This document shows, in pieces, positions 8,673 to 16,353 of a DNA stretch of 64,000 bases. The stretch lies in the NCBI RefSeq assembly GCF_018390735.1, contig NZ_JAHBCL010000009.1:62001-126000 (forward strand), given 5' to 3'. This DNA is from Fusibacter paucivorans. GTDB taxonomy: Bacteria > Bacillota > Clostridia > Peptostreptococcales > Acidaminobacteraceae. How positions within the stretch are numbered: position 1 is the first letter of the stretch; each line of letters begins with the position of its first letter. The notes under the pieces are model-generated. The model did not search any database. It worked only from the letters and a program-made list of their open reading frames with translations, and was not told the origin of the DNA. The position numbers were made by a program, and so were the translations under genes.

Positions 8673-8701
8673 ATTATATTGTAAGCCTCCCCCGAATTCA
8701 A
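8673..8701 (-). promoter_or_regulatory. Promoter of the MocR-type regulator gene
   Basis: Minus-strand -35 TTGAAT (8696-8701), a 17-base spacer and a perfect -10 TATAAT (8673-8678). The operator copy 2 follows directly. Confidence 0.65.
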
Positions 8702-8841
8702 TATAATTGGCTTAAATACAGAGTGCTTCACACACTTTATGTTTTTCACACGATTTATTTAAATGAAATAAACGCCGCCAACAGCGGCATCGTCATACAT
8801 GCGGGCAATCCGCAATCACTATTTAAATATTGAGGTATTTT

Positions 8842-9519
8842 ATGATGACATGGTCAGAAGCAATCGCCGCCAGGGCGATGAAAGTGGATCCGGCACTTAT
8901 TGGGCACTATATTGAAGACGGATTCATGAACTTAAACATCAAACCCGTCGCAGATCATTTTAAACTCATTGGCCCGGCATTTCCCGTAACATTCAGCGGC
9001 CGTAATTCCGCAATGCTGTTTTATGCCCTGCGACGCGCACCAGAGGGGTCCGTCATCGTTGTCGACAGATGCGGAGATAATCAGTTCGCCTGCGTTGGCG
9101 AAGGCGTCACCCGTATTGCAAGTCAATTAAAGCTTGGCGGTATTGTCATTGATGGTCCGAGCACCGATACAATCGGTATTCGCAATTTTGACTTCCCCAT
9201 CTTTTCCACTGGCATTTCGCCTGTGACGACAACAGGACGATTCGGCGAAGTTAACGGCGATTACAATGTTCCCATAACTTGCGGCGGCGTCACTATAAAT
9301 CCCGGCGATATCATCTTTGGCGACTTAGATGGCATTATCGTCATTCCACCAGAACGTTTTTTAACACTTTTAGAACAGGCCGAAGCGGCGACTGCACGCG
9401 AAAAGGAAATGTTCGGCAAAATGTCAGAAACCGATTTTAGAAATAAGCCCTTTGACAGCGAAGTCAAAGTTGAAGCTTATTTTGAAGCAAGACAACAACA
9501 GAAAAATTCTGCAAAATAG
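8842..9519 (+). CDS. RraA-like / 4-hydroxy-4-methyl-2-oxoglutarate aldolase-family protein
   Basis: 225 residues from the ATG at 8842, preceded by GAGGT; the frame can be opened from a TTG at 8830. The fold motifs VVDRCGDNQFACVG, GGIVIDG and PGDIIFGDLDGIIVIPPE match the RraA/HMG-CHA aldolase family, whose enzyme members cleave 4-hydroxy-2-oxo acids or decarboxylate oxaloacetate with a divalent metal. The usual DGxxRD signature reads DGPSTD: the metal-binding Asp is kept but the substrate-carboxylate Arg is Thr. The protein may therefore use another substrate or not be an aldolase. It is divergent from the MocR gene with a shared control region, so it may belong to the creatininase/importer regulon. 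Confidence 0.82.
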   Translation: MMTWSEAIAARAMKVDPALIGHYIEDGFMNLNIKPVADHFKLIGPAFPVTFSGRNSAMLFYALRRAPEGSVIVVDRCGDNQFACVGEGVTRIASQLKLGGIVIDGPSTDTIGIRNFDFPIFSTGISPVTTTGRFGEVNGDYNVPITCGGVTINPGDIIFGDLDGIIVIPPERFLTLLEQAEAATAREKEMFGKMSETDFRNKPFDSEVKVEAYFEARQQQKNSAK

Positions 9520-9563
9520 CACTTATATTTTGAAACATACCTTCTATTTATCCTGTTTTAAGA

Positions 9564-9621
9564 AATCGCCGGTATCGGATTCTACCCCTTCTATATCCGA
9601 ATACCGGCGATTGCTTTTTTT
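9564..9621 (+). terminator. Rho-independent terminator of the RraA-like gene
   Basis: Long inverted repeat AATCGCCGGTAT-CGGAT / ATCCG-ATACCGGCGATT followed by GCTTTTTTT. Confidence 0.9.
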
Positions 9622-9636
9622 GCAGTCCTCTATCCG

Positions 9637-10134
9637 CTATACAATGTCGATATAGCTCAGCGGATTGCCAAGCGCTTCGATATACTTTACAAGTGCTGAC
9701 GGTGCCATTAATACAGTCGCCGTATTGTCATTGGGATGAATGCCAACACGGTCAAACGCCAGAATTGCCTTATCGAGAACAATGATGACTTCATGGTTGC
9801 TGTCGTTGATAATCCCTAGCGGTGTCACCGCGCCTTTCAAAAGTCCCAGCTTATCCATTAAATCCGTTTCAGATGCAAAAGTGAGCGGTCTGCTCGCCAG
9901 TTTCGTTCTAAGTTCCTTTAGGTTCACCCTTTTTTCCTTTTGCAGCACAACCAGATAATAATGCCGTTTTTTATCATCTCTAATAAAGAGGTTTTTTACA
10001 ATCGCATCGGCATCAGGCAAGTTTAGCTGCTCCATTTCTTCTATTGTATAAACAGCAGGGTGCTCAATGGCTTCATATGCGATCTGCATTGCGGTTAACG
10101 TTTGGTATACTTTTGACTGCTGTGAATCGTTCAT
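9637..10134 (-). CDS. YbaK/ProX-type aminoacyl-tRNA deacylase (prolyl-tRNA editing family)
   Basis: 165 residues from the ATG at 10134, chosen because GAGGG lies 7 bases upstream; an upstream ATG at 10173 is possible but has no such site. The sequence fits the free-standing editing domains that hydrolyse mischarged tRNAs such as Ala-tRNA(Pro): NLFIRDDKKRHYYLVVL with the KNLF/K motif typical of ProX, KLGLLKGAVTPLGI, and the C-terminal PNDNTATV with the LGNP-like end. It acts in the cytoplasm and stands alone between convergent or unrelated genes. Confidence 0.88.
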   Translation of the reverse strand: MNDSQQSKVYQTLTAMQIAYEAIEHPAVYTIEEMEQLNLPDADAIVKNLFIRDDKKRHYYLVVLQKEKRVNLKELRTKLASRPLTFASETDLMDKLGLLKGAVTPLGIINDSNHEVIIVLDKAILAFDRVGIHPNDNTATVLMAPSALVKYIEALGNPLSYIDIV

Positions 10135-10475
10135 ATTTACGCCCTCTTTTCTGCTGCTCGGGTTTTTCTTCAATCATCCATACATTATCAAATTGATGGA
10201 GCCCTGCACTCAGATCGACCTTACCATCAAACGCTATCTTTTTATCAAACCTGCACTTGGCTCTAACCGTATCATCGGTATCAGATAATTGTATCACAAA
10301 GCTGGACTGGTGACGATACAGCTTTGCTGTGCATATAACCCGTTTCCTGAGGCAGATTTGAAAAACCGCATTCCATATTAAGCCAAACACCCCGCAGCAT
10401 TGCCGCGGGGTGTTTGACTTATCATCATTTCATTGTTGCAAAAGTTTTTTAAAACTTGAAAAATTCACCTAATGC
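10135..10475. other. Gap of about 340 bases: hairpin and one doubtful short frame
   Basis: Contains the hairpin at 10384-10414 and a minus-strand open frame (10073-10390, 105 codons) whose middle looks protein-like (RVICTAKLYRHQSSFVIQLSD; VDLSAGLHQFDNVW). It would need a GTG inside the hairpin, lacks an RBS and overlaps the deacylase start by 62 bases. It could be a decayed gene; I do not call it. Confidence 0.4.
10384..10414 (-). terminator. Hairpin after the leucine-rich-repeat gene
   Basis: AAACACCCCGC / GCGGGGTGTTT with an 8-9-base loop, about 60 bases after the stop codon. It has flanking A and T runs inside the stem rather than a long U tail. Probable terminator of the yhgE-like/LRR operon. 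Confidence 0.6.
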
Positions 10476-12617
10476 TTATTTTGTCACATCAACACTTTCC
10501 GGAAAAGCACTTTCAAGCACATAGTCAGGGATATCGTTGTCCCTGAGACTAACGGTCTCGAGATATGGCAGCGCTGTCAGTGCCGCAATGTCAACGAGAT
10601 TGTTATCCGATAGATCAAGATCCTTTAAGTACCGAAGCTGTGCCAGTGGTGAAGCATCTGCAATGGCATTGCTGCCAAGTGAAAGCGTCGCCAAGTATTT
10701 TAAGCTGGCCAGTGATGAAATATCGGCAATGTCGTTTTTATCTAAATAGAGCGTTTCGAGGAATGTCAACGACTGAAGGCCTGAAACTGATGCAATGGCG
10801 TTTTCATAAAGGTTCAAAGTTCTAAGTCTGCTTAAGCTGTCAAGGCTTGAAAGCTCATGGATAGCATTTTTTGAAAGGCTCAGTGTTTCTAAACGGTCAA
10901 GTCCCGCCAGTGCCTTAAGATCTGAAATGTCATTGGAATCAGCCACCAGTGTTTTGAGTGATGTCATCGCGCCAATGCCATTCAGAGATGACAGATGGTT
11001 ATCTCTCGCGAGCAACAGGCGCATCTCTGTCATCGCTGACAGAGGCTCAAGTGATGTAATGACATTTTCATTGAGCGTCAAAACCTCAAGCGATTTTAAA
11101 TTTGTAAGCGCCGTTAGATCTGAGACGTCATTCTTACTGATGTCCAAGCTTTCAAGATGTCGGTAAGTACTTAGGACGCTAATATCCTTAATCGCGTTAT
11201 CGCTGAGATTCAGCGATGTTAAATGATAGAGGGCATTGAGGCCGCTGATATCCTGGATACCGCACGACTTGAGTTCCAAGGTTTCAAGTGCTGAACACTG
11301 ATTAATCGGTGCAATGTCAAACGGGCCTGCATCGCTGATTGAAAGCGTCTTGAGTTTTGAAAGTCCCGAGAGCACACTGAGATTTTCAACTTTAACACCA
11401 TCGAGGTAGAGCGCTTCTAATTTTGACAATCGACGAAGCATCGAAAGATCTTTCACTTCTGTATGACCGAGATTTAATATTTTTAAATCTTTTAATGCCT
11501 CAATCCCCTTAAGCGATGAAATTTTCTTTCCCCACAAATTTAGATATTGAATATGTTTTAAATCCTGTTTTAATAAATCGCCTTCCCATTTGTCCGTCTC
11601 GTCTCTCAAAGCTCTCTCGAGAACAGGGTCTTCAATGACGACAACGTCTAGCCCTCTATTTTTAAACTGCTTGTACTCAGAAGATGTCTTGAGACGATCG
11701 CCGTCAATGGATACCCATTCGAGATTATCCATATCCGCAAACACTGCAAGTGATGCCAGTGGGTTACCGTCAAGGGACACCTGTTTGAGATTATCTAGAT
11801 CTTTAAGCGGCGTCAAATCCGTTACCAAATTGTTGCAAAATGAAAGGGTTTCAATATCTTCAAACTTTTCAATGCCTTCCAGTGTATCCAGTGTATTGTC
11901 GTCGAGTTCCAAATTTGTCAGTGCCGTCAAATCAGCGATAACGGTTAAATCATCAATTTCATTGTCATTGGCGATAAGCGATGTCAATTTTGTTAAATCA
12001 TCGAGCACTTGCAGTGAACCGATTTCATTTTCACTGATGGATAATTCCTGAAGTGTTTTGATTTGAGCAAGATCATCAAGATAGCGAATGTTATTATCAT
12101 CCAGTGTCAGAATACGCAGTTTGGTTAATGCAGCAAGGGGTGCCAGCGATTCGATATCGTTGTGATCTGCTGTCAGTTCAGTTAAGTTAACCGCGTATTC
12201 CAGCCCTTCCAGACTGACAATGCCTTCGTTGGCAATATCGAGTTTTGTCAGTTTTGACAGCGTTGCTTCCGAAAGCTGAGCGGTTGTGATGTTGAGTGCT
12301 TCTGCTGTCAATTGTGCCAATACTTTATCTTCAAATATCGCAGCACCTGTTTTAGGCGTTTTAACTTCTGCTGCCGTACTCGCATCCGTTGTCGTTTCTT
12401 GATCTGTTTGCTGGCTAGCTTGCTGTTCGGTCTGTTGATCCGTTTGTTGATCTTGCGGGTCAGTTGTTACATTGGCATTCTCTGCCGACTTAACAGCTGA
12501 CGTATCTGACGTTGTATTGTTCGCCGTCGTGCTCGCTTGTGCGCTGCCATAAACAATTTGACCTAAAAGCAAAACGCAAATGAGCATCATACTGAGTATT
12601 TTTCTAGATCGTCTCAT
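10476..12617 (-). CDS. Secreted leucine-rich-repeat protein (internalin-like, SDS22-type repeats)
   Basis: 713 residues. A Sec signal peptide (about 1-28: basic start, hydrophobic core, SAQA end) is followed by a low-complexity Thr/Gln/Asp linker (about 30-85) and then roughly two dozen 21-22-residue repeats of the form LTKLxxLxLxxNxIxDIxxL that fill the rest of the protein. No LPXTG motif, SLH domain or membrane anchor is visible, and the chain ends in SVDVTK, so it is probably released or bound non-covalently. LRR solenoids bind proteins; the partner is unknown. The RBS AAAGGAGG is strong. It overlaps the end of the YhgE-like gene by 14 bp, so the two are translationally coupled. Confidence 0.92.
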   Translation of the reverse strand: MRRSRKILSMMLICVLLLGQIVYGSAQASTTANNTTSDTSAVKSAENANVTTDPQDQQTDQQTEQQASQQTDQETTTDASTAAEVKTPKTGAAIFEDKVLAQLTAEALNITTAQLSEATLSKLTKLDIANEGIVSLEGLEYAVNLTELTADHNDIESLAPLAALTKLRILTLDDNNIRYLDDLAQIKTLQELSISENEIGSLQVLDDLTKLTSLIANDNEIDDLTVIADLTALTNLELDDNTLDTLEGIEKFEDIETLSFCNNLVTDLTPLKDLDNLKQVSLDGNPLASLAVFADMDNLEWVSIDGDRLKTSSEYKQFKNRGLDVVVIEDPVLERALRDETDKWEGDLLKQDLKHIQYLNLWGKKISSLKGIEALKDLKILNLGHTEVKDLSMLRRLSKLEALYLDGVKVENLSVLSGLSKLKTLSISDAGPFDIAPINQCSALETLELKSCGIQDISGLNALYHLTSLNLSDNAIKDISVLSTYRHLESLDISKNDVSDLTALTNLKSLEVLTLNENVITSLEPLSAMTEMRLLLARDNHLSSLNGIGAMTSLKTLVADSNDISDLKALAGLDRLETLSLSKNAIHELSSLDSLSRLRTLNLYENAIASVSGLQSLTFLETLYLDKNDIADISSLASLKYLATLSLGSNAIADASPLAQLRYLKDLDLSDNNLVDIAALTALPYLETVSLRDNDIPDYVLESAFPESVDVTK

Positions 12618-15312
12618 TAAGAGCCTCCTTTGTAAATGATTTTTGCTTTTTAGCCATTTGCTGATATATGCCCATTGTTGTACAAAGGGTTACAATTGCC
12701 ATCAGCACCAGCATCAAAATAGCATGCCACATATGCGGCCATTGAACACCTGAGATAAGTTCTCTGAGGCCGATAATGGAATACGTGAACGGCATGAACT
12801 TGCTAATCGCCTGAAAGAATGCCGGTTCGAGTTCAACTGGGAACGTTCCGTTTGCCGATGTCAGCTGCAATACCAAGAGTACCATCGATAAAAGTTTGCC
12901 GGCATTGCCCATCGTAAAGTTCAGTAATTGCTGAATTGCTACAAAACAAATGGAAAGCAGTATATTAAATGCATAAAATCCTAAAATGTTAACCGGTCTC
13001 AAGCCGATGAGCAGAATCACAGTGGATAAGGCAAGAGACTGCGCAACGCTAATGGATAAAAATGTCAAGTATTTGCCGAAGACATATTTCGCAGGTTCTT
13101 CAATGTAATCCTTTGGTCTTTTGAACTTTAACAGGACAAAAGTAACAAGCGAACCGACCCATAATGCCAATGAGTCAAAATATGGCGATAAGCTCTGGCC
13201 ATAATTGTCTACCGGATAAACATCCTGATCATCCAACACAACGACTTCATCGGCATAAGCCTGAATGGCCTTCGCCGAAAATTTCGTACTTTCTGTTAAA
13301 TCGGCAATCCCGCTTTCGAGACCATCATGCAATTGGACACTGCCTTCGTAAAGCTGATTAATGCCGTCTTCAACATCAGGCATCTGATCGGATAGCATCA
13401 CGATGCCATCGTTAAGTGTTCCGGCAGCATCTGTGAGCTTTTGCATGCCGGATGCCAGTTCTTCGCCGCCGTCTGCAATTTCTGCAACACCGTTTGAAAG
13501 AGCGGGCATGCTTTCATATAGTTCTGTAATACCATCGTGTATATCTGTTTCAGCACTGTTAATTTTCAGCATACTGTTGGAGAGCGTCTCAGTTCCCGCG
13601 CTGAGGTTCTGAATACCATTTGAAAGCGCCGGTATTTTATCTTGGAAGGTTTCAAGTCCTTCTGTAAGCGAATCAGCACCTTCTTGTAACGTATCAAATC
13701 CCCCCATAAACTCGGGCAGCGATTCAACGTAAGCGCTTGTTCCCTCGCTTAAATCATTGGCCCCTCCGCTCAGTGCCGCTAAGCCTGTATCAAGCGATTT
13801 TAATCCTGAAAATACTTGTCCGTTAATTTCTTCAACGACGACCAGATTAATATAATCCCCAGATGCTGCTACAATGGCATCGGCATCATTTAACAATGAT
13901 ACCGCCGTCGTTAAATTCGTCCGACTAGCATTGCTCATCAAATAGACACCGCTTACCTGCGCATCTCTGACACTTTGAATACCACCATTTAATTTCGCTA
14001 AGCTGCCGCGAATTAGGTTTTCAAGTGTTGTCGTCTGCAATATGGCGGATAGCGCATCTGGATCACTGCCGTTTAATGTGCCGAACATAGTATCCATTCC
14101 CGCCATGACTGAGCCCAATCCACTTTGTATGGGTGGAAGTGTCGCCCCTGTATATTCTGTTGCAACAATGCCATAGGCCTGTGTCAGCTTCGTCGTCATG
14201 GTTGTCATTTTTGTATTTAAATCATTATAAATCGGCGCCATCAGTGCTTCTGACATTTTCATAGCATCAGTCAGCTCGCCACTGGCGCCTGCTGCACTGG
14301 CAAGACCCGCATCAATGGCTTCCGCACCGCCATCGATATCGACTGCTGCCGAAGCCAGTTTCCCGGCACCGCTTGCGAGATCATCAATCCCATCTGAAAG
14401 CTGCTGACTGCCGTCAGCCAATTGATCAACACCGTCTTGAAGCTGAGGTGCTGTATCGCCTAGAACGCTAACTGCATCATTGATCTGATGAATACCATCT
14501 TCAACATCCACAAGCTTGTCTTTAAAAATGCCACTGCCCTCAAAGAGTGTCTGTATCCCGTCCTGAAGTTCCGGTATCTGATCATTCAGTGTCAAGATCC
14601 CATCTTTCAGTGTCACCGCACCATCTGAAGCATCTGTCATTTTATCTACAAATGTTTCGCTGCCTTCTGATAAATCCGTTAACCCCGACGTTACTTTGGG
14701 CATTTGCAGCTTCAAAGTCAATAGACCATCATTGAGCTGAACAGCGCCGTTATCTGCTGAAATTAAACCATCTTGAACACTGGCAAGTCCATCTGTCAGC
14801 GATGCTGTCAGCGATGCCAATATTGACTGGTTAATTTCACTTTGAATGTTATCAGCTGCCTTTTTGCTGATCATACTGATAATAAAGTTTTTCTTGTCAT
14901 TTGAAACGTATTCCAGTGACGGGTGTACGAGTTCACCATCCTCAATTTGATTAATGGACTTTGTAAAATCCTCGGGGATGGCAATCATCGCGTAATAGTC
15001 GCCTGCATCAACACCCGCAAGTGCCGTTTGGCGATCATCGACAAACACCCATTTAAAATCCGTGTTTGCCCGCAAATTTGCTTCTGTATCCCTGCCGATG
15101 TTTAAATAACCATCATCGGTTTCGACACCGATGTCAGCATTGACAAAAGCAATCGCTAGTTCTTCTGTTTTGCCGTAGGGATCCCAAAACGCGCCTAAGT
15201 AGATCCCGGCATAGATCAAAGGCACTAAAAGCATCCCGATAATAATCACCTTGATGTAAAGTTCCTTTTTAAAAATGCCATAATCTTCCTTTATGACGTC
15301 TAATACTTTCAA
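12604..15312 (-). CDS. YhgE/Pip-family membrane protein with ABC-2-type C-terminal domain
   Basis: 902 residues from a TTG at 15312 (LKVLDVIKEDYG), chosen because GGTGGTGA lies just upstream; a longer frame to 15378 would run through the promoter and operator. One N-terminal membrane helix (about 20-42) is followed by a YhgE-type extracytoplasmic domain (FWDPYGKTEELAIAFVNAD), a long region of alternating LxDGxxxLxxG repeats, and about five C-terminal membrane helices resembling ABC-2 permeases. Relatives include phage infection protein Pip and EsaA of type VII secretion. The tight coupling with a secreted LRR gene suggests a role in surface exposure or export, but this is inference. Expression is probably repressed by the neighbouring TetR protein. 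Confidence 0.88.
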   Translation of the reverse strand: MKVLDVIKEDYGIFKKELYIKVIIIGMLLVPLIYAGIYLGAFWDPYGKTEELAIAFVNADIGVETDDGYLNIGRDTEANLRANTDFKWVFVDDRQTALAGVDAGDYYAMIAIPEDFTKSINQIEDGELVHPSLEYVSNDKKNFIISMISKKAADNIQSEINQSILASLTASLTDGLASVQDGLISADNGAVQLNDGLLTLKLQMPKVTSGLTDLSEGSETFVDKMTDASDGAVTLKDGILTLNDQIPELQDGIQTLFEGSGIFKDKLVDVEDGIHQINDAVSVLGDTAPQLQDGVDQLADGSQQLSDGIDDLASGAGKLASAAVDIDGGAEAIDAGLASAAGASGELTDAMKMSEALMAPIYNDLNTKMTTMTTKLTQAYGIVATEYTGATLPPIQSGLGSVMAGMDTMFGTLNGSDPDALSAILQTTTLENLIRGSLAKLNGGIQSVRDAQVSGVYLMSNASRTNLTTAVSLLNDADAIVAASGDYINLVVVEEINGQVFSGLKSLDTGLAALSGGANDLSEGTSAYVESLPEFMGGFDTLQEGADSLTEGLETFQDKIPALSNGIQNLSAGTETLSNSMLKINSAETDIHDGITELYESMPALSNGVAEIADGGEELASGMQKLTDAAGTLNDGIVMLSDQMPDVEDGINQLYEGSVQLHDGLESGIADLTESTKFSAKAIQAYADEVVVLDDQDVYPVDNYGQSLSPYFDSLALWVGSLVTFVLLKFKRPKDYIEEPAKYVFGKYLTFLSISVAQSLALSTVILLIGLRPVNILGFYAFNILLSICFVAIQQLLNFTMGNAGKLLSMVLLVLQLTSANGTFPVELEPAFFQAISKFMPFTYSIIGLRELISGVQWPHMWHAILMLVLMAIVTLCTTMGIYQQMAKKQKSFTKEALNETI

Positions 15313-15331
15313 TTCATCACCACCTATGTTG

Positions 15332-15347
15332 TACTGACTGGTCAGTA
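15332..15347. promoter_or_regulatory. TetR-type operator
   Basis: Perfect palindrome TACTGAC-TG-GTCAGTA. It begins 2 bases after the -10 of the yhgE-like promoter, over the expected transcription start, and the TetR gene is the next gene upstream. Binding would block initiation. Confidence 0.8.
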
Positions 15348-15349
15348 TT

Positions 15350-15378
15350 ATTTTAAGTGGCATCACTGCACTTGTCAA
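15350..15378 (-). promoter_or_regulatory. Promoter of the yhgE-like/LRR operon
   Basis: Consensus -35 TTGACA (15373-15378), exactly 17 bases, -10 TAAAAT (15350-15355). The operator follows immediately, so this is a strong promoter kept silent by repression. Confidence 0.85.
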
Positions 15379-15405
15379 GAATTAATCATTTTTTCAAAAA
15401 AGCTG

Positions 15406-15440
15406 AAAAGCGCCTATTTTAGCCAAATAGACGCTTTTTT
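15406..15440 (-). terminator. Terminator between tetR and the yhgE-like promoter
   Basis: AAAAGCGCCTATTT / AAATAGACGCTTTTTT, a stem with one mismatch. It follows the TetR gene on the minus strand and separates its transcript from the regulated operon; it could work in both directions. Confidence 0.7.
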
Positions 15441-15487
15441 ATATATCCGTTCATATTTATTTTACAAAATCAATACCTTGTTTATGA

Positions 15488-16042
15488 TTATAGTTGCGAC
15501 AAGATTTCCTCAATCATTGTTTCCGAAGCATGATCAATGGGTTCCTCTAAATTTAAGTAATAGACCGCTGTCGTCATCATGGCGCCAAAGTAATTAAAGG
15601 CTTTCAGACGCGTATTCGCTGCTTCAAAATAGCCATCTTCAACACAATTGATGATGTACGCTTCGATAAAATCCATGACTTCGTTCATTTTTTTCCGCAA
15701 TTCGATCTGACGAATATCTTCGCCCCAGAGCTGGCTAATGATAATTTTAAACAAATTCCGTCGTTCAAAGACGAGGGTTAGAATAGCACGGGTAATAATT
15801 CTTAACTGCTGCATCGAATCTTCTGTTACTTTGATTTTTTCGAGTATTTCTTCCCGGATCATTGAAATGCCGCTGTCAATCATATCGTTAAAGATTGATT
15901 CCTTGCTCTCAAAATAATAATAAAGCGTTCCTTTTGCGACATTGGCTTCCTTGGCAATTTCATCCATGGTTGCAGGATGGTAACCTTTTTTGGATACGAC
16001 TTCGATTGCAGCCATCAGTATATTGCTTTTTGTTTTATTCAT
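15488..16042 (-). CDS. TetR/AcrR-family transcriptional regulator of the yhgE-like/LRR operon
   Basis: 184 residues from the ATG at 16042 (GGGGGATGAG upstream; a TTG at 16063 is less likely). The N-terminal TetR helix-turn-helix is clear: ILMAAIEVVSKKGYHPATMDEIAKEANVAKGTLYYYFESKESIF. The C-terminal ligand domain carries no motif I can assign. The 7-2-7 palindrome over the start of the adjacent operon is the natural target. Whether it also controls itself is unclear; its own promoter shows no copy of that palindrome. Confidence 0.9.
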   Translation of the reverse strand: MNKTKSNILMAAIEVVSKKGYHPATMDEIAKEANVAKGTLYYYFESKESIFNDMIDSGISMIREEILEKIKVTEDSMQQLRIITRAILTLVFERRNLFKIIISQLWGEDIRQIELRKKMNEVMDFIEAYIINCVEDGYFEAANTRLKAFNYFGAMMTTAVYYLNLEEPIDHASETMIEEILSQL

Positions 16043-16179
16043 CTCATCCCCCGTACTGCCCAACGATTTTGTATCCCCTAAAAAGCCATTCGAACACCCA
16101 GTTTGATCACTTCTAAAGCATTAAACGTGTTCGTTCCCACGTGATTGTGTTTCTCGGTTATAAACATACTTTCATGCTT

Positions 16180-16208
16180 ATTATAGGGCAACTCTTTTTT
16201 TTTGGCAA
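16180..16208 (-). promoter_or_regulatory. Promoter of the tetR gene
   Basis: -35 TTGCCA (16203-16208), 17 bases, -10 TATAAT (16180-16185) on the minus strand. GGCAACTCTTT occurs twice here (16187-16197 and 16204-16214), spanning the spacer and -35. With the terminator at 16268-16303 this accounts for the 311-base gap 16043-16353. Confidence 0.6.
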
Positions 16209-16267
16209 CTCTTTCCACGTGATCACTTACAAATTATGTTTAAATTTTCTTGGCAGAAGCAATGACA

Positions 16268-16303
16268 TCAAAAAGCCGCTCCCAATTTTGGTTAGCGGCT
16301 TTT
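16268..16303 (-). terminator. Terminator of the diguanylate cyclase gene
   Basis: AAAAGCCGCT / AGCGGCTTTT with a 13-base loop and a short T tail on the minus strand, about 50 bases after the stop codon. Confidence 0.75.
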
Positions 16304-16353
16304 GCTAATTGAAAACACCCTGCTGCAATATCTCTACGACCTTTCGCATTGAG

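Noticed and set aside
10073-10390. 105-codon minus-strand frame upstream of the YbaK-type gene with a protein-like middle part
   Set aside because: It needs a GTG start inside a terminator-like hairpin, has no RBS and overlaps the start of the YbaK-type gene by 62 bases. It could be a decayed gene but cannot be supported.
12604-15312. Several open frames of 60-70 codons on the strand opposite the YhgE-like gene
   Set aside because: They mirror the repeat-rich codon pattern of the real gene, have no RBS, and lie fully inside it.
16130-16225. Two copies of CCACGTGAT about 78 bp apart flanking the tetR promoter
   Set aside because: Short repeat that could be chance; no regulator or element connects the copies.
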